This document shows, one piece after another, positions 1 to 8,724 of a DNA stretch of 64,000 bases; the first letter of the stretch is position 1; each line of letters opens with the position of its first letter. A program made the position numbers and the translations under genes. The stretch comes from Rhodoplanes serenus (GTDB lineage Bacteria > Pseudomonadota > Alphaproteobacteria > Rhizobiales > Xanthobacteraceae), in assembly GCA_945897515.1 (NCBI GenBank), contig CAMDFO010000013.1:24976-88975 (forward strand). The letters run 5' to 3'. Under the pieces are notes generated by a model. That model was not told where the DNA came from and ran no database searches. It was given only the letters and a program-made list of their open reading frames with translations.

Positions 1-399
1 CGGTCCCCCGGTCGCGAACTCGTGCAGCGCAACCTTGCCGACCAGGACGGAGCCGGCTTCGCGCAGCTTGCGGATGACGAAGGCGTCCGCCGTGGCGCGA
101 TGGCTGATGCGGATCTTGGAATGGCAGGTGGTCGCCAGCCCCTCGACGTCGAAAATGTCTTTCGCCGCATACGGCATGCCGTGCATCGGCCCGCGCCATT
201 GCCCGGCGGCGATCTCGGCTTCGGCTTGCTTGGCTTGCGCCAGCGCGCTTTCCGCCGTCACCAGCAGGAAGGCGTTGTAGGCCGGATCGACCGCGGCGAT
301 GCGGTCGAGCAGCGCCTTGGTGTATTCGACCGGCGAGAGTTTCTTCGTGCGGATGAGCTGCGAGGCTTCGGTCAGCGTCAGGTAGGCGAGATCGCTCAT
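1..399 (-). CDS. Amidase signature family enzyme, N-terminal part, cut by the window edge
   Basis: Hydrolyses an amide bond (GatA/AtzE-like amidase signature family); the real substrate cannot be told. About 133 N-terminal residues are visible before the sequence leaves the window. They open MSDLAYLTLTEASQLIRTKK and contain AAKDIFDVEGL, where the Lys is the first member of the family's Ser-cisSer-Lys triad; the serines lie outside the window. The ATG overlaps the stop of the small upstream gene by four bases (ATGA), so the two are translationally coupled and probably form a complex, as GatA/GatC or AtzE/AtzG do. Confidence 0.85.
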   Translation of the reverse strand, partial: MSDLAYLTLTEASQLIRTKKLSPVEYTKALLDRIAAVDPAYNAFLLVTAESALAQAKQAEAEIAAGQWRGPMHGMPYAAKDIFDVEGLATTCHSKIRISHRATADAFVIRKLREAGSVLVGKVALHEFATGGP

Positions 400-605
400 T
401 TGCCGCTCTCGAAGCGCGCGGGATCGAATATCGATGCCGGTGCGCTGATCGGCGAAATGTCGGCGCCGGCCGGTGTCGGCAGCGGCCGCAAGCCGCGCTC
501 GACGGCGGCGGTGACCCCGTCGGGAAACATTTTCAGCGCGCGTTGCAGGCCGGCTTGTTCGGCCAGAAGGCGGACGTGTTCGGGAACCTTGTTTTCGCTG
601 CTCAT
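396..605 (-). CDS. Small 69-residue partner protein of the amidase (GatC/AtzG-like by context)
   Basis: Starts MSSENKVPEHVRLL; a helix-rich front half is followed by a proline-rich tail ending near SIFDPARF. Size, position directly before an amidase and the ATGA overlap match the small subunits (GatC, or AtzG of the DUF4089 type) that wrap around an amidase. I see no catalytic motif. The ATG at 605 is chosen because upstream in-frame codons run into the palindromic repeat. The assignment is an inference from context, not from a recognised signature. Confidence 0.55.
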   Translation of the reverse strand: MSSENKVPEHVRLLAEQAGLQRALKMFPDGVTAAVERGLRPLPTPAGADISPISAPASIFDPARFESGK

Positions 606-633
606 CGTTCTCTCGTCACACGTTGTGTCTGAT

Positions 634-753
634 CCGTCACCCTGAGGTGCTCGGCCTCTTGGCCGAGCCTCGAAGGGCGACGGCCCGGCTGTTGCGCTAT
701 CGGGGCCGTTCATCCTTCGAGGCGCGCCAAGGGCGCGCACCTCAGGATGACGG
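634..753. repeat. Intergenic palindromic repeat, CCTGAGG family (single copy here)
   Basis: The left half begins CCGTCACCCTGAGGTG and the right half ends CACCTCAGGATGACGG, giving a long inverted repeat. Each half also folds on itself (GCTCGGC..GCCGAGC; GCGCGCC..GGCGCGC). It sits between the 5' end of the amidase operon and the 3' end of the Rieske gene. Transcribed, it would form a large hairpin. Confidence 0.8.
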
Positions 754-761
754 AGAAAGAG

Positions 762-2048
762 CTAGCTGACCAGCCGGATCGGTGGCGTGTTCGGCCTGTA
801 CGCCTCGTACATCCGGATCACGTCCTCGGCGATCGGCGAATAGGCCGCGTGCGTGCGCATGATCCAGCTCCGCGCGCCGTCGCTGTTGTGGTGCTTCTTG
901 CGTTCGTTCGGCAGGTCGATACGCCGGTTGGTCGCCTCGTCGCGGAACGTGAACATCGGATCGAGCCCTTCCTCGACCTTCTTGATCTCGCGACGAAGCA
1001 CCCGGCGATAGAGCGCGATGCCGTTGTCCGACGCGCCGAGGTTCTCCAGCGTGCGGTCCGCGATCGCGCCTTGCGTGATCCAGACCATCATGTCCTGGCC
1101 GTCGATGTTGTCGATGATGAAATCGCCATCCTTGTTCCGGTACGGCACGTCATAGACGTAGACCTTGTCCAGCAGATGCTGCGACACGGTCTCGCCCTTC
1201 GGCGGCATGTAGGCGGTGTACCAGAGGTGCATGGTATGGGTGTCGTCCACCGGCACGCGAATCTGGAACGCGTAGTAGCGCGAGGTCTCGTCGCCGTTGC
1301 CGACCGAAAGGATGTTCGGGAACACCACCGGATGACCGATCCGCCAGTCGTCGGAATCCTCCGAGTGGCCGGCGAGCAGACGGTGCTTGGTGATGCCGTG
1401 CTCGAATTCGCGGAACGCGATCTTCTCGTGCCGTGCGCTGATCGCGACCTTGGTGCTGGTGCCCTGCTGCGCCTTGACGAATTCGTAGGTGTGGCCGTGC
1501 AGCCATTCGGTGTGGATCGGGTCGAGCGAGTTCTCCATGATCTGCAGCCAGTTCACCGGCAGCAGCGCGCGGCCGAGCATCCGGATCGCGCCTTCGGTGA
1601 CGAAGCCGTCGATGCGCGGCAACAGCGGCTGACTCTCCGCCGGGCCGAGATAGGCCCACACCATCCCGCCCATCTCCTGCACCGCATAGGCCGGGGTCTT
1701 GATCTTGTGCTTGAACGAGCTTTTCTCCGGCTCGTTCGGCTGGTTGAGGCATTCGCCCTTATGGCCGAATTCCCAGCCGTGATACGGGCAGCGGATGCCG
1801 TCGTTGGTCGGCATGCCGTAAGCGAGCGAGGCGCGGCGGTGCGGGCACTGCTCGGTGATCAACCCCAGCCGGCCTTGCTGGTCCCGAAACAGCACCAGAT
1901 CTTCGCCGAGCAGGCGGATGCGCATGTTCCAGCGGCTTTCCAGTTCCGAGACCGCCGCGATCGGCTGCCAGTAACGCCGCATCAAGTTGCCGCCGGGCGT
2001 TCCCGGCCCGACTCGCGTCAGCAACTCGTTCTGCTCGGCGGTCAGCAT
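762..2048 (-). CDS. Rieske non-heme iron oxygenase, large subunit (phthalate dioxygenase type)
   Basis: Ring-hydroxylating or demethylating oxygenase component that needs a separate reductase, which is not encoded nearby. The 428 residues are normal for the phthalate 4,5-dioxygenase class. The opening MLTAEQNELLTRVGPGTPGG is typical of that class. The Rieske [2Fe-2S] ligands are C68/H70 (CPHRRA) and C87/H90 (CPYHGW). The mononuclear iron site shows NSLDPIHTEWLHGH, with H179 and H184 as ligands. It faces the dihydrodiol-dehydrogenase-like gene across 121 bp. A vanillate-demethylase-like or other aromatic substrate is equally possible. Confidence 0.85.
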   Translation of the reverse strand: MLTAEQNELLTRVGPGTPGGNLMRRYWQPIAAVSELESRWNMRIRLLGEDLVLFRDQQGRLGLITEQCPHRRASLAYGMPTNDGIRCPYHGWEFGHKGECLNQPNEPEKSSFKHKIKTPAYAVQEMGGMVWAYLGPAESQPLLPRIDGFVTEGAIRMLGRALLPVNWLQIMENSLDPIHTEWLHGHTYEFVKAQQGTSTKVAISARHEKIAFREFEHGITKHRLLAGHSEDSDDWRIGHPVVFPNILSVGNGDETSRYYAFQIRVPVDDTHTMHLWYTAYMPPKGETVSQHLLDKVYVYDVPYRNKDGDFIIDNIDGQDMMVWITQGAIADRTLENLGASDNGIALYRRVLRREIKKVEEGLDPMFTFRDEATNRRIDLPNERKKHHNSDGARSWIMRTHAAYSPIAEDVIRMYEAYRPNTPPIRLVS

Positions 2049-2169
2049 CGGGGTCGTTTCCTCGTCGTCGGTATCCGGTTGATGCGGCGCGCCAAAACGC
2101 TGGCGCCGCTTCTTTGAGCCAGTCTACTCTGGCCGTCCAATCAAGGCCAGACGAGGTCGCGAAAGCCGC

Positions 2170-3318
2170 ATGCCCGCTATTCGAATCGGCATTGTTGGGA
2201 TGGGAGCCGCTGGCTGGGGGTTCCTTCCGGCGATTCGCGGTAACGATGGGTTCCAACTCGTCGCCATCGCCGAGCCGGGCACGGAGATGCGCGAGGCAGT
2301 TGCGGCCGAAACCGGCGTGCCGGTGCACCCCGATCTGCAATCCATGCTGGAACAGCCCGGTCTCGACGCGGTCTATGTCGCTACGCCGACGGAACTGCAT
2401 CCCGAGCATGTCGCGCAAGTTTGTGCCGCGCGAAAGCATGTCCTGACCGAGAAGCCGATGGCGATCCGCGTCGAGCAGGCGCGGGCGATGGTCGAGGCGG
2501 CTACGCGCGCCGGCGTGGTGCTCCAGGTCGGGCATTCGCACAGCTACGACATGCCGATCCGGCGCATGCGCGAGATCGTGGCGGGCGGCACGCTCGGCCG
2601 CGTCCGCATGATCCACACCTGGAACTTCACCGACTGGATGGCGCGGCCGCGGCGGCCGGCGGAGCTCGACATCGGGCAGGGCGGCGGCGTGACGTATCGC
2701 CAGGGCGCGCACCAGATCGACATTCTGAGGCTGATCGGCGGCGGCCTCGTGAAGAGCGTGCGCGCCACGACCTTCGACTGGGACGAAAGCCGGCGCTCGA
2801 TCGGGGCGCATACCATCCTGCTGAATTTCGCCGACGGGACTGCGGCGACGGCGGTCTACAATGGCTACGGCCATTTCTCCGGAACCGAGCTGACCTCGGG
2901 CATCGGCGAGTGGGGGCTTGCCGAGGTTGCGGGCAAGCGCGCCGCACCTGCCGTCGCTCCCACGCCGGAGCAGGAGCTTGAAGCCAAGCGGAAGCGCGCG
3001 AAAAACGCGATCCCGGCCAGCGCGCCGCATCAGCCGCATTTCGGTCTGACCCTGGCAAGCTGCGAGCGCGGCGACATCCGGCAGTCGCCGGACGGGCTGC
3101 TGGTCTATTCGAAAAATGGACGCGAGGAGATCGCGCTGCCGGCGGACAAGAGCCCGCGCGCGCTGGTGCTGGAAGAGTTCGCCGACGCCATCGCCGGCAA
3201 GCCGGTGACGCACACCGGGCGATGGGGTCTGGCCAATCTCGAAGTCTGCACGGCGGCGATCGAATCATCGCGCACCGGCAAGGAAATCGAGTTGGTGCAT
3301 CAGGTCGCGGTGGCGTAA
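2170..3318 (+). CDS. Gfo/Idh/MocA oxidoreductase, phthalate cis-dihydrodiol dehydrogenase-like
   Basis: NAD(P)-dependent oxidoreductase of 382 residues. The Rossmann motif GMGAAG lies at residues 10-15, the EKP motif at 94-96, and the active-site helix GGGVTYRQGAHQID has its conserved His near 181. This family includes the Pht4-type 4,5-dihydro-4,5-dihydroxyphthalate dehydrogenase, which follows the oxygenase in the phthalate 4,5 pathway. The head-to-head Rieske gene supports such a role, but the family is broad (sugars, inositol), so the substrate is an inference. It is the first gene of a three-gene plus-strand run. Confidence 0.75.
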   Translation: MPAIRIGIVGMGAAGWGFLPAIRGNDGFQLVAIAEPGTEMREAVAAETGVPVHPDLQSMLEQPGLDAVYVATPTELHPEHVAQVCAARKHVLTEKPMAIRVEQARAMVEAATRAGVVLQVGHSHSYDMPIRRMREIVAGGTLGRVRMIHTWNFTDWMARPRRPAELDIGQGGGVTYRQGAHQIDILRLIGGGLVKSVRATTFDWDESRRSIGAHTILLNFADGTAATAVYNGYGHFSGTELTSGIGEWGLAEVAGKRAAPAVAPTPEQELEAKRKRAKNAIPASAPHQPHFGLTLASCERGDIRQSPDGLLVYSKNGREEIALPADKSPRALVLEEFADAIAGKPVTHTGRWGLANLEVCTAAIESSRTGKEIELVHQVAVA

Positions 3319-3333
3319 CTCGCGGAGGTTTTC

Positions 3334-3681
3334 ATGCCGATCAAACTTGAGCTTTCATCCGACCGCACGCAGGCGACGCTATCCCTTCCAGGCAAATCGG
3401 CCGAACTCTCGGCAAGCGCCATCGACCGCCTGATCCGCGATCTCGCCGCCGCTCGTGCGCGGATGACGCCGGTTCATCCCGCGGAAATTCCGGACGATCC
3501 GAATCGCGTGCACAAGAGCGACAACCTGCTGTGGAGCGTGCGGGCCGCGCCGCACATGTCGTCCATTCAATTCGCGACCCAGCATCCCGGCCTGGGCTGG
3601 ATCGCGATGTGGCTGTCGCGCGCCCAGGTGGAGGACTTGCAGACCAGCTTCGAGTTCGAGCTGGTGAAGATTCCGGAATAG
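3334..3681 (+). CDS. Hypothetical protein, 115 residues
   Basis: Starts MPIKLELSSDRTQ 15 bp after the preceding dehydrogenase, so it is co-transcribed. There is no signal peptide, membrane segment or motif I recognise. A beta-rich start (LELSSDRTQATLSLPGK) is followed by a short helix and a C-terminal half with LLWSVRAAP and GLGWIAMWLSR. It may be a small accessory to the dehydrogenase or the following iron-sulfur protein; I do not assign a function. Confidence 0.65.
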   Translation: MPIKLELSSDRTQATLSLPGKSAELSASAIDRLIRDLAAARARMTPVHPAEIPDDPNRVHKSDNLLWSVRAAPHMSSIQFATQHPGLGWIAMWLSRAQVEDLQTSFEFELVKIPE

Positions 3682-3733
3682 CATGGCCGCGCGGGGTCTC
3701 GCGGCATGAGCGCTTTTGAGCTATTCTAATTCC

Positions 3734-5068
3734 ATGGAAAATATCGGCTTCGAACAAGCGCTCACCAGCCGCGTCGACGAGATGGTCGACGCCTGCACCA
3801 AGTGCGGCGCCTGCTTTACCGCCTGCCCGATCGCCGGGCCGGCTGGCCTGGGCGATGCCGATCCGGAAGCGACGATCTCCGGCGTGCTCGACATCCTGCG
3901 CATGGGCAAGGGGCCGGAAGAATCCGAGAAATGGGCGAAGGCCTGCATGGCCAGCGGCGAGTGCATCAAGGCCTGTGACTACGGCGTCAATCCGCGCTTC
4001 CTGTTGACGATGGCGCGGCTTGCGATGATGCGGAACGACAAGGACCCGGTGGAGCGGCGAAAGCAGGGCGTCAACATTTTCCGCAAGCTCGGCCAGGACG
4101 TCGGTGTGCTGTCGCGGCTGCAACTCTCCGAGGAGTCGCTGATCCGTCTCGGGCAGCGGCCGTCGAAGGAGACGCCGCGGACCGAACTGCCGGATGTGGT
4201 GTTCTACACCGGCTGCAACGTGCTCAAGACGCCGCACATCGCGCTGCTCTGCCTCGACATCATGGACATGATCGGTACCGACTATCAGGTCATGGGCGGA
4301 CCGACCCATTGCTGCGGCACCAATCAGCTTCGCGCCGGCGATGTCGAAACGTTGGGGCGCTTCGCCAGCAACACGATCAACAAGCTGTCGCAGTCGAAGT
4401 CGAAGACGGTGCTGGCGTGGTGCCCAAGCTGCGTCATGCAGTTCGGCGAAAGCGTGCTGCCGACCTATGAGCGCGCAACCGGAGAGAAGCCGTTCGACCT
4501 GACGCCATTCATGCCGTTCCTGCACGCCAAGCTGGACCGGCTCCTTCCGCTGCTGAAAAATGGCGTCGAGATGACGGTGGCGTTGCACAAGCATCCCGGC
4601 ATCGCCGGCGTCATGGAGGCGGCCGAGGAGCTGCTTCGCGCGGTGCCGGGGATCAGGATCGTCAAGCTCGACGTGCCGGGCGTGGGCCTCCAGAGCGTCA
4701 ACCTCGCGACCTTGCCGAAGTTCAAGGCCGAGCTTCAATTGAAGGAGCTGGAAGCGGCGCGCGCCGCCGGCGTCGATGCGCTGGTCGCGGTCTATCACTC
4801 CGACCATCGGGAGCTGTGCGCGCACGAGCGCGACTGGCCGTTCCGGATCATGAACATCCTGGAGATCGTCGGCGCGAGCATGGGCCTGCACCAGGACGAC
4901 CACTACAAAGCGCTCAAGATCAAGCAGGACGTCGATGCGATCATCACCGACAGCAGAGAGATGATGGAGAGCCACGGCGTCGACCTCGCCACCGCGCGCA
5001 AGGTGATCGTCACGACGATGCTGGGCGATCAGCCGCTGCCGTTGCAGGGCAAGCAGGCGGCAATTTGA
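3734..5068 (+). CDS. (Fe-S)-binding CCG-domain protein (HdrD/GlpC-like) with altered second modules
   Basis: Electron-transfer protein of 444 residues. The first [4Fe-4S] motif is complete (C21, C24, C27, C31). The second reads CMASGECIKAC, with Ser74 where the second Cys should be. The first CCG module is intact (C161, C193-C194, then C230 and C233). The second has lost its cysteines: the usual HdPCH reads ALHKHPGI (285-290) and the last part reads YHSDHRELCAH (354-364). In this family such proteins partner flavin dehydrogenases or heterodisulfide reductases. A TTG at 3716 in the same frame is possible, but the ATG at 3734 is preferred. Confidence 0.8.
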   Translation: MENIGFEQALTSRVDEMVDACTKCGACFTACPIAGPAGLGDADPEATISGVLDILRMGKGPEESEKWAKACMASGECIKACDYGVNPRFLLTMARLAMMRNDKDPVERRKQGVNIFRKLGQDVGVLSRLQLSEESLIRLGQRPSKETPRTELPDVVFYTGCNVLKTPHIALLCLDIMDMIGTDYQVMGGPTHCCGTNQLRAGDVETLGRFASNTINKLSQSKSKTVLAWCPSCVMQFGESVLPTYERATGEKPFDLTPFMPFLHAKLDRLLPLLKNGVEMTVALHKHPGIAGVMEAAEELLRAVPGIRIVKLDVPGVGLQSVNLATLPKFKAELQLKELEAARAAGVDALVAVYHSDHRELCAHERDWPFRIMNILEIVGASMGLHQDDHYKALKIKQDVDAIITDSREMMESHGVDLATARKVIVTTMLGDQPLPLQGKQAAI

Positions 5069-5087
5069 GCCGCAACGCTAGCGGTTA

Positions 5088-5224
5088 CGTGTCCCGGGCG
5101 AGCCACCAGCGCGTTTACGCGCGTCTTCGACGCGCTATGGCGAGACCTGGGACCCAGCTTCCTTTGCGGACATAAACCGGGGTCCCGGATCGTCGCTCGC
5201 TGGCGCTCGCTCGTCCGGGACACG
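5088..5224. repeat. Intergenic palindrome, CGTGTCCCGG family, copy 1
   Basis: Opens CGTGTCCCGGGCGAG and closes CTCGTCCGGGACACGAG, with inner arms CTGGGACCCAG and CGGGGTCCCGGAT. It lies between two convergent 3' ends (iron-sulfur protein and Ldh-type dehydrogenase). Further copies are at 8617, 16363, 39193 and 40391. Confidence 0.85.
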
Positions 5225-5232
5225 AGAGGGAG

Positions 5233-6222
5233 CTACACGCTCTCAATCTCCTTCATCAACGCATCCGTAATCGTCAGCCCCTCAGCCTCCGCTTTCTTCC
5301 GCGCCGCCAGTCGGCGCATCCCCGGCAGCCGCGCGCCGGCTTGTGCTTCGATCGACGCCGCCAGCACCCCGAAGCGCGAAACGGCGTTGTCCGCGCCTGC
5401 GCCGGGATCGAACGCGATGATGAGTTGCCCGATTCCCGGCGGGCCGCCCTCCGCGTCGAGAAACGACGAGGCTTCCGCGGCGAAGTTCGATCCCGTCAGC
5501 CCGGCGGCCAGCAACTCGACCATCAAGGCGAGGGCCGTGCCCTTGGCGTCGCCGGCGGGGACCATGGTGCCGCGCAGCGCGGCGTCGGGATCGGTGGTCG
5601 GCTTGCCATGCTCGTCGAGCGCCCAGCCTTCGGGGATTTGTTCGCTGCGCTGCTTCGCGGTCATGATGTTGCCGCGCGCGACCTTCGACATCGACAGGTC
5701 GATCACCAGCGGCGAGCGGCCGGGCAACGGGCACGCGAACGCCACCGGATTGGTGCCGAACACCGGCTTCGATCCGCCCCACGGCGCGATGCCGCCCGGC
5801 GTGTTGGAGACCATCAGCGCGACCAGGCCGGCATTCGCCAACCGCTCGACCGGATGGCCGGCGGCGCCGCAATGGTGCGAGCGGCGGATCGCGGCCGACG
5901 CCACGCCCTGGCTGCGCGCGATCTCGGGCAGGAGAGCCTCCGCCGCCTCGATCGCCGAATAAGCGAAGCCGTGCGCCGCATCGGCCACGATCAATCCCGG
6001 CCTCGGACGTGTGACGGCGGGTTTCGCAAAGCCGTCGATCTTGCCGTTTTTCGCCTGCGCGGCGTACATCGGAACGCGAGATAGGCCGTGGCCTTTCAAT
6101 CCGTCGGCCTCGGCAGCCACCAGGGCTCGGGCGACGGCGGCGGCGTTGCCCGCATCGGTGCGGCAGCGCGTCAGCGTTGCGGCGACGAGGTCTTGCGCCT
6201 GCGAGAGTGTGAGCGTCGGCAT
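5233..6222 (-). CDS. Ldh-family NAD(P) dehydrogenase (malate/lactate/sulfolactate type)
   Basis: 2-hydroxyacid dehydrogenase of the Ldh_2 family (COG2055), 329 residues. Visible family segments are GLKGHGLSRVPMY (His45 region), the catalytic RSHHCGAAGHPVERLA near 114-128, and the nucleotide-binding region GGSKPVFGTNPVAFACP. This family holds ureidoglycolate, malate and lactate dehydrogenases and also ComC, the (R)-sulfolactate dehydrogenase. Since it is last in a reverse-strand set with SuyA/SuyB-like genes and a YeiH exporter, sulfolactate or sulfopyruvate is a reasonable guess, not proof. Only four bases separate it from yeiH. Confidence 0.8.
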   Translation of the reverse strand: MPTLTLSQAQDLVAATLTRCRTDAGNAAAVARALVAAEADGLKGHGLSRVPMYAAQAKNGKIDGFAKPAVTRPRPGLIVADAAHGFAYSAIEAAEALLPEIARSQGVASAAIRRSHHCGAAGHPVERLANAGLVALMVSNTPGGIAPWGGSKPVFGTNPVAFACPLPGRSPLVIDLSMSKVARGNIMTAKQRSEQIPEGWALDEHGKPTTDPDAALRGTMVPAGDAKGTALALMVELLAAGLTGSNFAAEASSFLDAEGGPPGIGQLIIAFDPGAGADNAVSRFGVLAASIEAQAGARLPGMRRLAARKKAEAEGLTITDALMKEIESV

Positions 6223-6226
6223 GGCG

Positions 6227-7249
6227 TTATCCCACGATCATCATGCCGGCGACGACCAGAACGAGAATGACGATGGTGGTTCCGATAACAGTGGCGACGT
6301 GCCGCCAGCCGAGCGTGGCGATCGCCGAGACCGAGGTGCCAAGCCCAAGCGCGCCGATCGCGATCAGCAGGCCCCAGGTCGAGACCTGGCCGAGTGCCGC
6401 CTTGATCGGCTGATACAGCGCCGCCGCTGCAGAGACTTCCGACAACACGCTGTTGAGGATGCAGAGCGCGACGAACACCAGCGCGAACCCAGGCACCGAC
6501 GCCTGCAGCGCGGAGATCGGCGGTCGCGGCCGAAGGAAGTACCAGGCAATCGCCACCACCACCGGAAACAGCAGCAGCACGCGGAACAGCTTCACGATCA
6601 CCGCAGTGTTGCCGACCGGTTCGGACACCGCATAGCCCGCGCCGGCCACCTGGGCCACGTCGTGAATGGTTGCGCCCAGCATGATGCCGGTGTTCTGGTC
6701 GTCGAAACCCAGCACGGCGCAGAGCGGCGGATAAAGCACCATCGCCACGGTCGACAGCGCGTTGACTGCGATCACGACAAACGCGACGTCGGCTTCCTTA
6801 CCCTTGTAGGCCGGCAGCACGATGGAGGTCGCCAGCGTCGCCGAGGCGCCGCACACGGCCGTGCCGGCGCCGGCCAGCGCGCCGTAATAGTCGCTCTGAC
6901 CCATGGCGCGCGCCAGCAGGAAACCCGCGACGATGGTGAAGGCCATCGACAGCACCACGACCATCGCGGTGCCGAGGCCCAGCGCGGCGATCTCGCCGAG
7001 CGCGATCCGCAATCCAAGCAGCGCGACCGCCCAGCGCAGCAGCGTCTTCACGCAGAATACGATACCGGGCTGAAACGCGGGCCGCTTGGCGATGGGATTG
7101 AGCGCGATGCCGACGATCAGCGCGATCACCATGGCGGGAATCGGAAACAGATTGGCGATCAGCGGTGCCGATAGAACAGCGACAATGGCGACTGCGGCAG
7201 ACAGCGCGAAGCCTGGGAAGAGGTGGCGCGAATTTTCAGTAATGTCCAC
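6227..7249 (-). CDS. yeiH: YeiH family (UPF0324) putative sulfate/sulfite exporter
   Basis: Inner-membrane protein of 340 residues with about ten hydrophobic segments. The family landmarks GTAVCGASATLATS and MLGATIHDVAQVAGAGYAVSE are present. The family is annotated as putative sulfate exporter; direct proof of substrate is thin. It lies between the SuyB-like gene and the Ldh-type dehydrogenase on the same strand, which suits export of sulfite or sulfate released by desulfonation. A palindromic repeat separates it from the SuyB-like gene, so it could also have its own expression control. Confidence 0.85.
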   Translation of the reverse strand: MDITENSRHLFPGFALSAAVAIVAVLSAPLIANLFPIPAMVIALIVGIALNPIAKRPAFQPGIVFCVKTLLRWAVALLGLRIALGEIAALGLGTAMVVVLSMAFTIVAGFLLARAMGQSDYYGALAGAGTAVCGASATLATSIVLPAYKGKEADVAFVVIAVNALSTVAMVLYPPLCAVLGFDDQNTGIMLGATIHDVAQVAGAGYAVSEPVGNTAVIVKLFRVLLLFPVVVAIAWYFLRPRPPISALQASVPGFALVFVALCILNSVLSEVSAAAALYQPIKAALGQVSTWGLLIAIGALGLGTSVSAIATLGWRHVATVIGTTIVILVLVVAGMMIVG

Positions 7250-7262
7250 CGTCGATCCCCAG

Positions 7263-7371
7263 CGTCATTCCGGGGCGCGCCGCAGGCGCGAGCCCGGAAT
7301 CCAGAGAAACATACACTCTGCTGCTTTGTCTGGATTCCAGGCCCGGCCCTTTGGGCCGTCCCGGAATGACA
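7263..7371. repeat. Intergenic palindrome, GTCATTCCGG family, copy 1
   Basis: Opens CGTCATTCCGGGG and closes CCCGGAATGACAG, with inner arms GGAATCCAG / CTGGATTCC. It lies inside the reverse-strand suy-like gene set, between the SuyB-like gene and yeiH. A second copy is at 45651. Confidence 0.85.
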
Positions 7372-7380
7372 GAGAGAGCC

Positions 7381-8598
7381 TCACGCGCTCCGATACAGTT
7401 TCGTCATCACGAACTCGCGGTGGCCGAGCGCCTCCGCCGCCGTCAGTCGTCCGTTCGCCGTCCGCACGATCATGTCGATCAACGCGTCGCCGGCCTGCGG
7501 GATCGTCAAGTCGCGCCGCAGGATGCCCGACACGTCGACGTCGATGTGCTCGCCCATGGTGCGGATGGTCTTCGGATTGCCGCTGATCTTGATCACCGGC
7601 ACGATCGGGTTGCCGATCACGTTGCCCTGGCCGGTCGGGAAGGTGTGCACAGCGTAGCCGCCCGCCGCCATCAGGGTCACGCATTCGGCCGCGGCCGACG
7701 ATGTGTCCATGTAGTAAAGGCCCGGGCCCTTGCGCGGCGCCTCGGCCGGTTCCAGCACGTCGATGTACTGGCACTCGCGGCCGATCTTTTCGAGGTTGCC
7801 GAGCGCCTTCTCCTCAATGGTCGAAAGCCCGCCCGCGATGTTGCCCTTGGTCGGCTGCGAGTCCGAGAGGTCGTCGGTCTTGTGTGCCTCGATCACGTCG
7901 TCCTGGTAGGATTTCCAGACCTTGTACCACTTGTCGCCGACCTTCTTGTTGATCGCACGCGCCCTGGCAAGATGCTCGCCGCCGGTGATCTCGGAGGTCT
8001 CGCCGAACACGCCATAGATGCCGTGCGGGATCAGCTTGTCGTACATGTTGCCGACGGTCGGGCACGATGCGAGGCCGGTGGTGGTGTCGCTCTCGCCGCA
8101 CTTGGTCGAGACCCACAGCTCGGAGATGTTGCACTCCTCGCGCTGTAGCTCCGATGCCCACTGCACATATTGCTTGGCGACATAGGACGCCTTGGCGATG
8201 GTGGCGATGTCGCCGTGACCCTCGATGCCGAACCCGGTCACCGGCTTGCCGGTCTTCTTGATGCCTTCGACCACGCGATTGGTCCACTGATCCTCGATCC
8301 CGATCACCACCACGGCGGCGACGTTCGGGTTCGCGCCGGTTCCGATCAAGGTGCGGAAATGCAGCTCGAGGTCTTCGCCGAATTGCAGCCGCCCATAGGC
8401 GTGCGGCAGCGCCATCGTGCCCTTGATGTTGTTGGCGACCGCCTCGCAGGCCGCGTTCGACAGGTCGTCGAGCGGCAGGATGATGACGTGATTGCGCACG
8501 CCGACGCGGCCGTTCTCGCGCCGCCAGCCCTGGAACGTCAGGCTGCCGTTGCTCATTTTTGCGACGGCCTTGCCGTTGTTCTTGGATTTCTTCGTCAT
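7381..8598 (-). CDS. UxaA-family lyase large subunit, SuyB-like (sulfolactate sulfo-lyase beta)
   Basis: Large catalytic subunit of the altronate dehydratase / sulfolactate sulfo-lyase family, 405 residues. It carries the metal-binding segment [17 protein letters not shown], which matches the family's CGxSD...NP region, and the C-terminal family segment [14 protein letters not shown]. In altronate and galactarate dehydratases this part is often fused to the SAF domain; here the two are separate genes, as in SuyAB, which splits (R)-sulfolactate into pyruvate and sulfite. A sugar-acid dehydratase remains possible. Shine-Dalgarno GGAGGGATC precedes the ATG. Confidence 0.75.
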   Translation of the reverse strand: MTKKSKNNGKAVAKMSNGSLTFQGWRRENGRVGVRNHVIILPLDDLSNAACEAVANNIKGTMALPHAYGRLQFGEDLELHFRTLIGTGANPNVAAVVVIGIEDQWTNRVVEGIKKTGKPVTGFGIEGHGDIATIAKASYVAKQYVQWASELQREECNISELWVSTKCGESDTTTGLASCPTVGNMYDKLIPHGIYGVFGETSEITGGEHLARARAINKKVGDKWYKVWKSYQDDVIEAHKTDDLSDSQPTKGNIAGGLSTIEEKALGNLEKIGRECQYIDVLEPAEAPRKGPGLYYMDTSSAAAECVTLMAAGGYAVHTFPTGQGNVIGNPIVPVIKISGNPKTIRTMGEHIDVDVSGILRRDLTIPQAGDALIDMIVRTANGRLTAAEALGHREFVMTKLYRSA

Positions 8599-8616
8599 GG
8601 CGATCCCTCCATCTTT

Positions 8617-8718
8617 CGTGTCCCGGGCGAGCGAAGCGAGAACCGGGACCCAGCTTTCTTTCTTGACCGGGTCCCGGATCAGCGGCGCACCGCTCCGCCC
8701 TGCACCGCGTCCGGGACG
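8617..8718. repeat. Intergenic palindrome, CGTGTCCCGG family, copy 2
   Basis: Opens CGTGTCCCGGGCGAGCGAAGCGAG and closes GCGTCCGGGACG, with inner GGGACCCAG / GGGTCCCGG. It separates the two subunit genes of the SuyAB-like enzyme, an unusual place for a large hairpin. Confidence 0.8.
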
Positions 8719-8724
8719 AAGCGC

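Noticed and set aside
747..2117. Long forward frame opposite the Rieske gene
   Set aside because: Shadow of the reverse-strand oxygenase, whose Rieske and iron-site motifs are unmistakable; high GC keeps antisense frames open.
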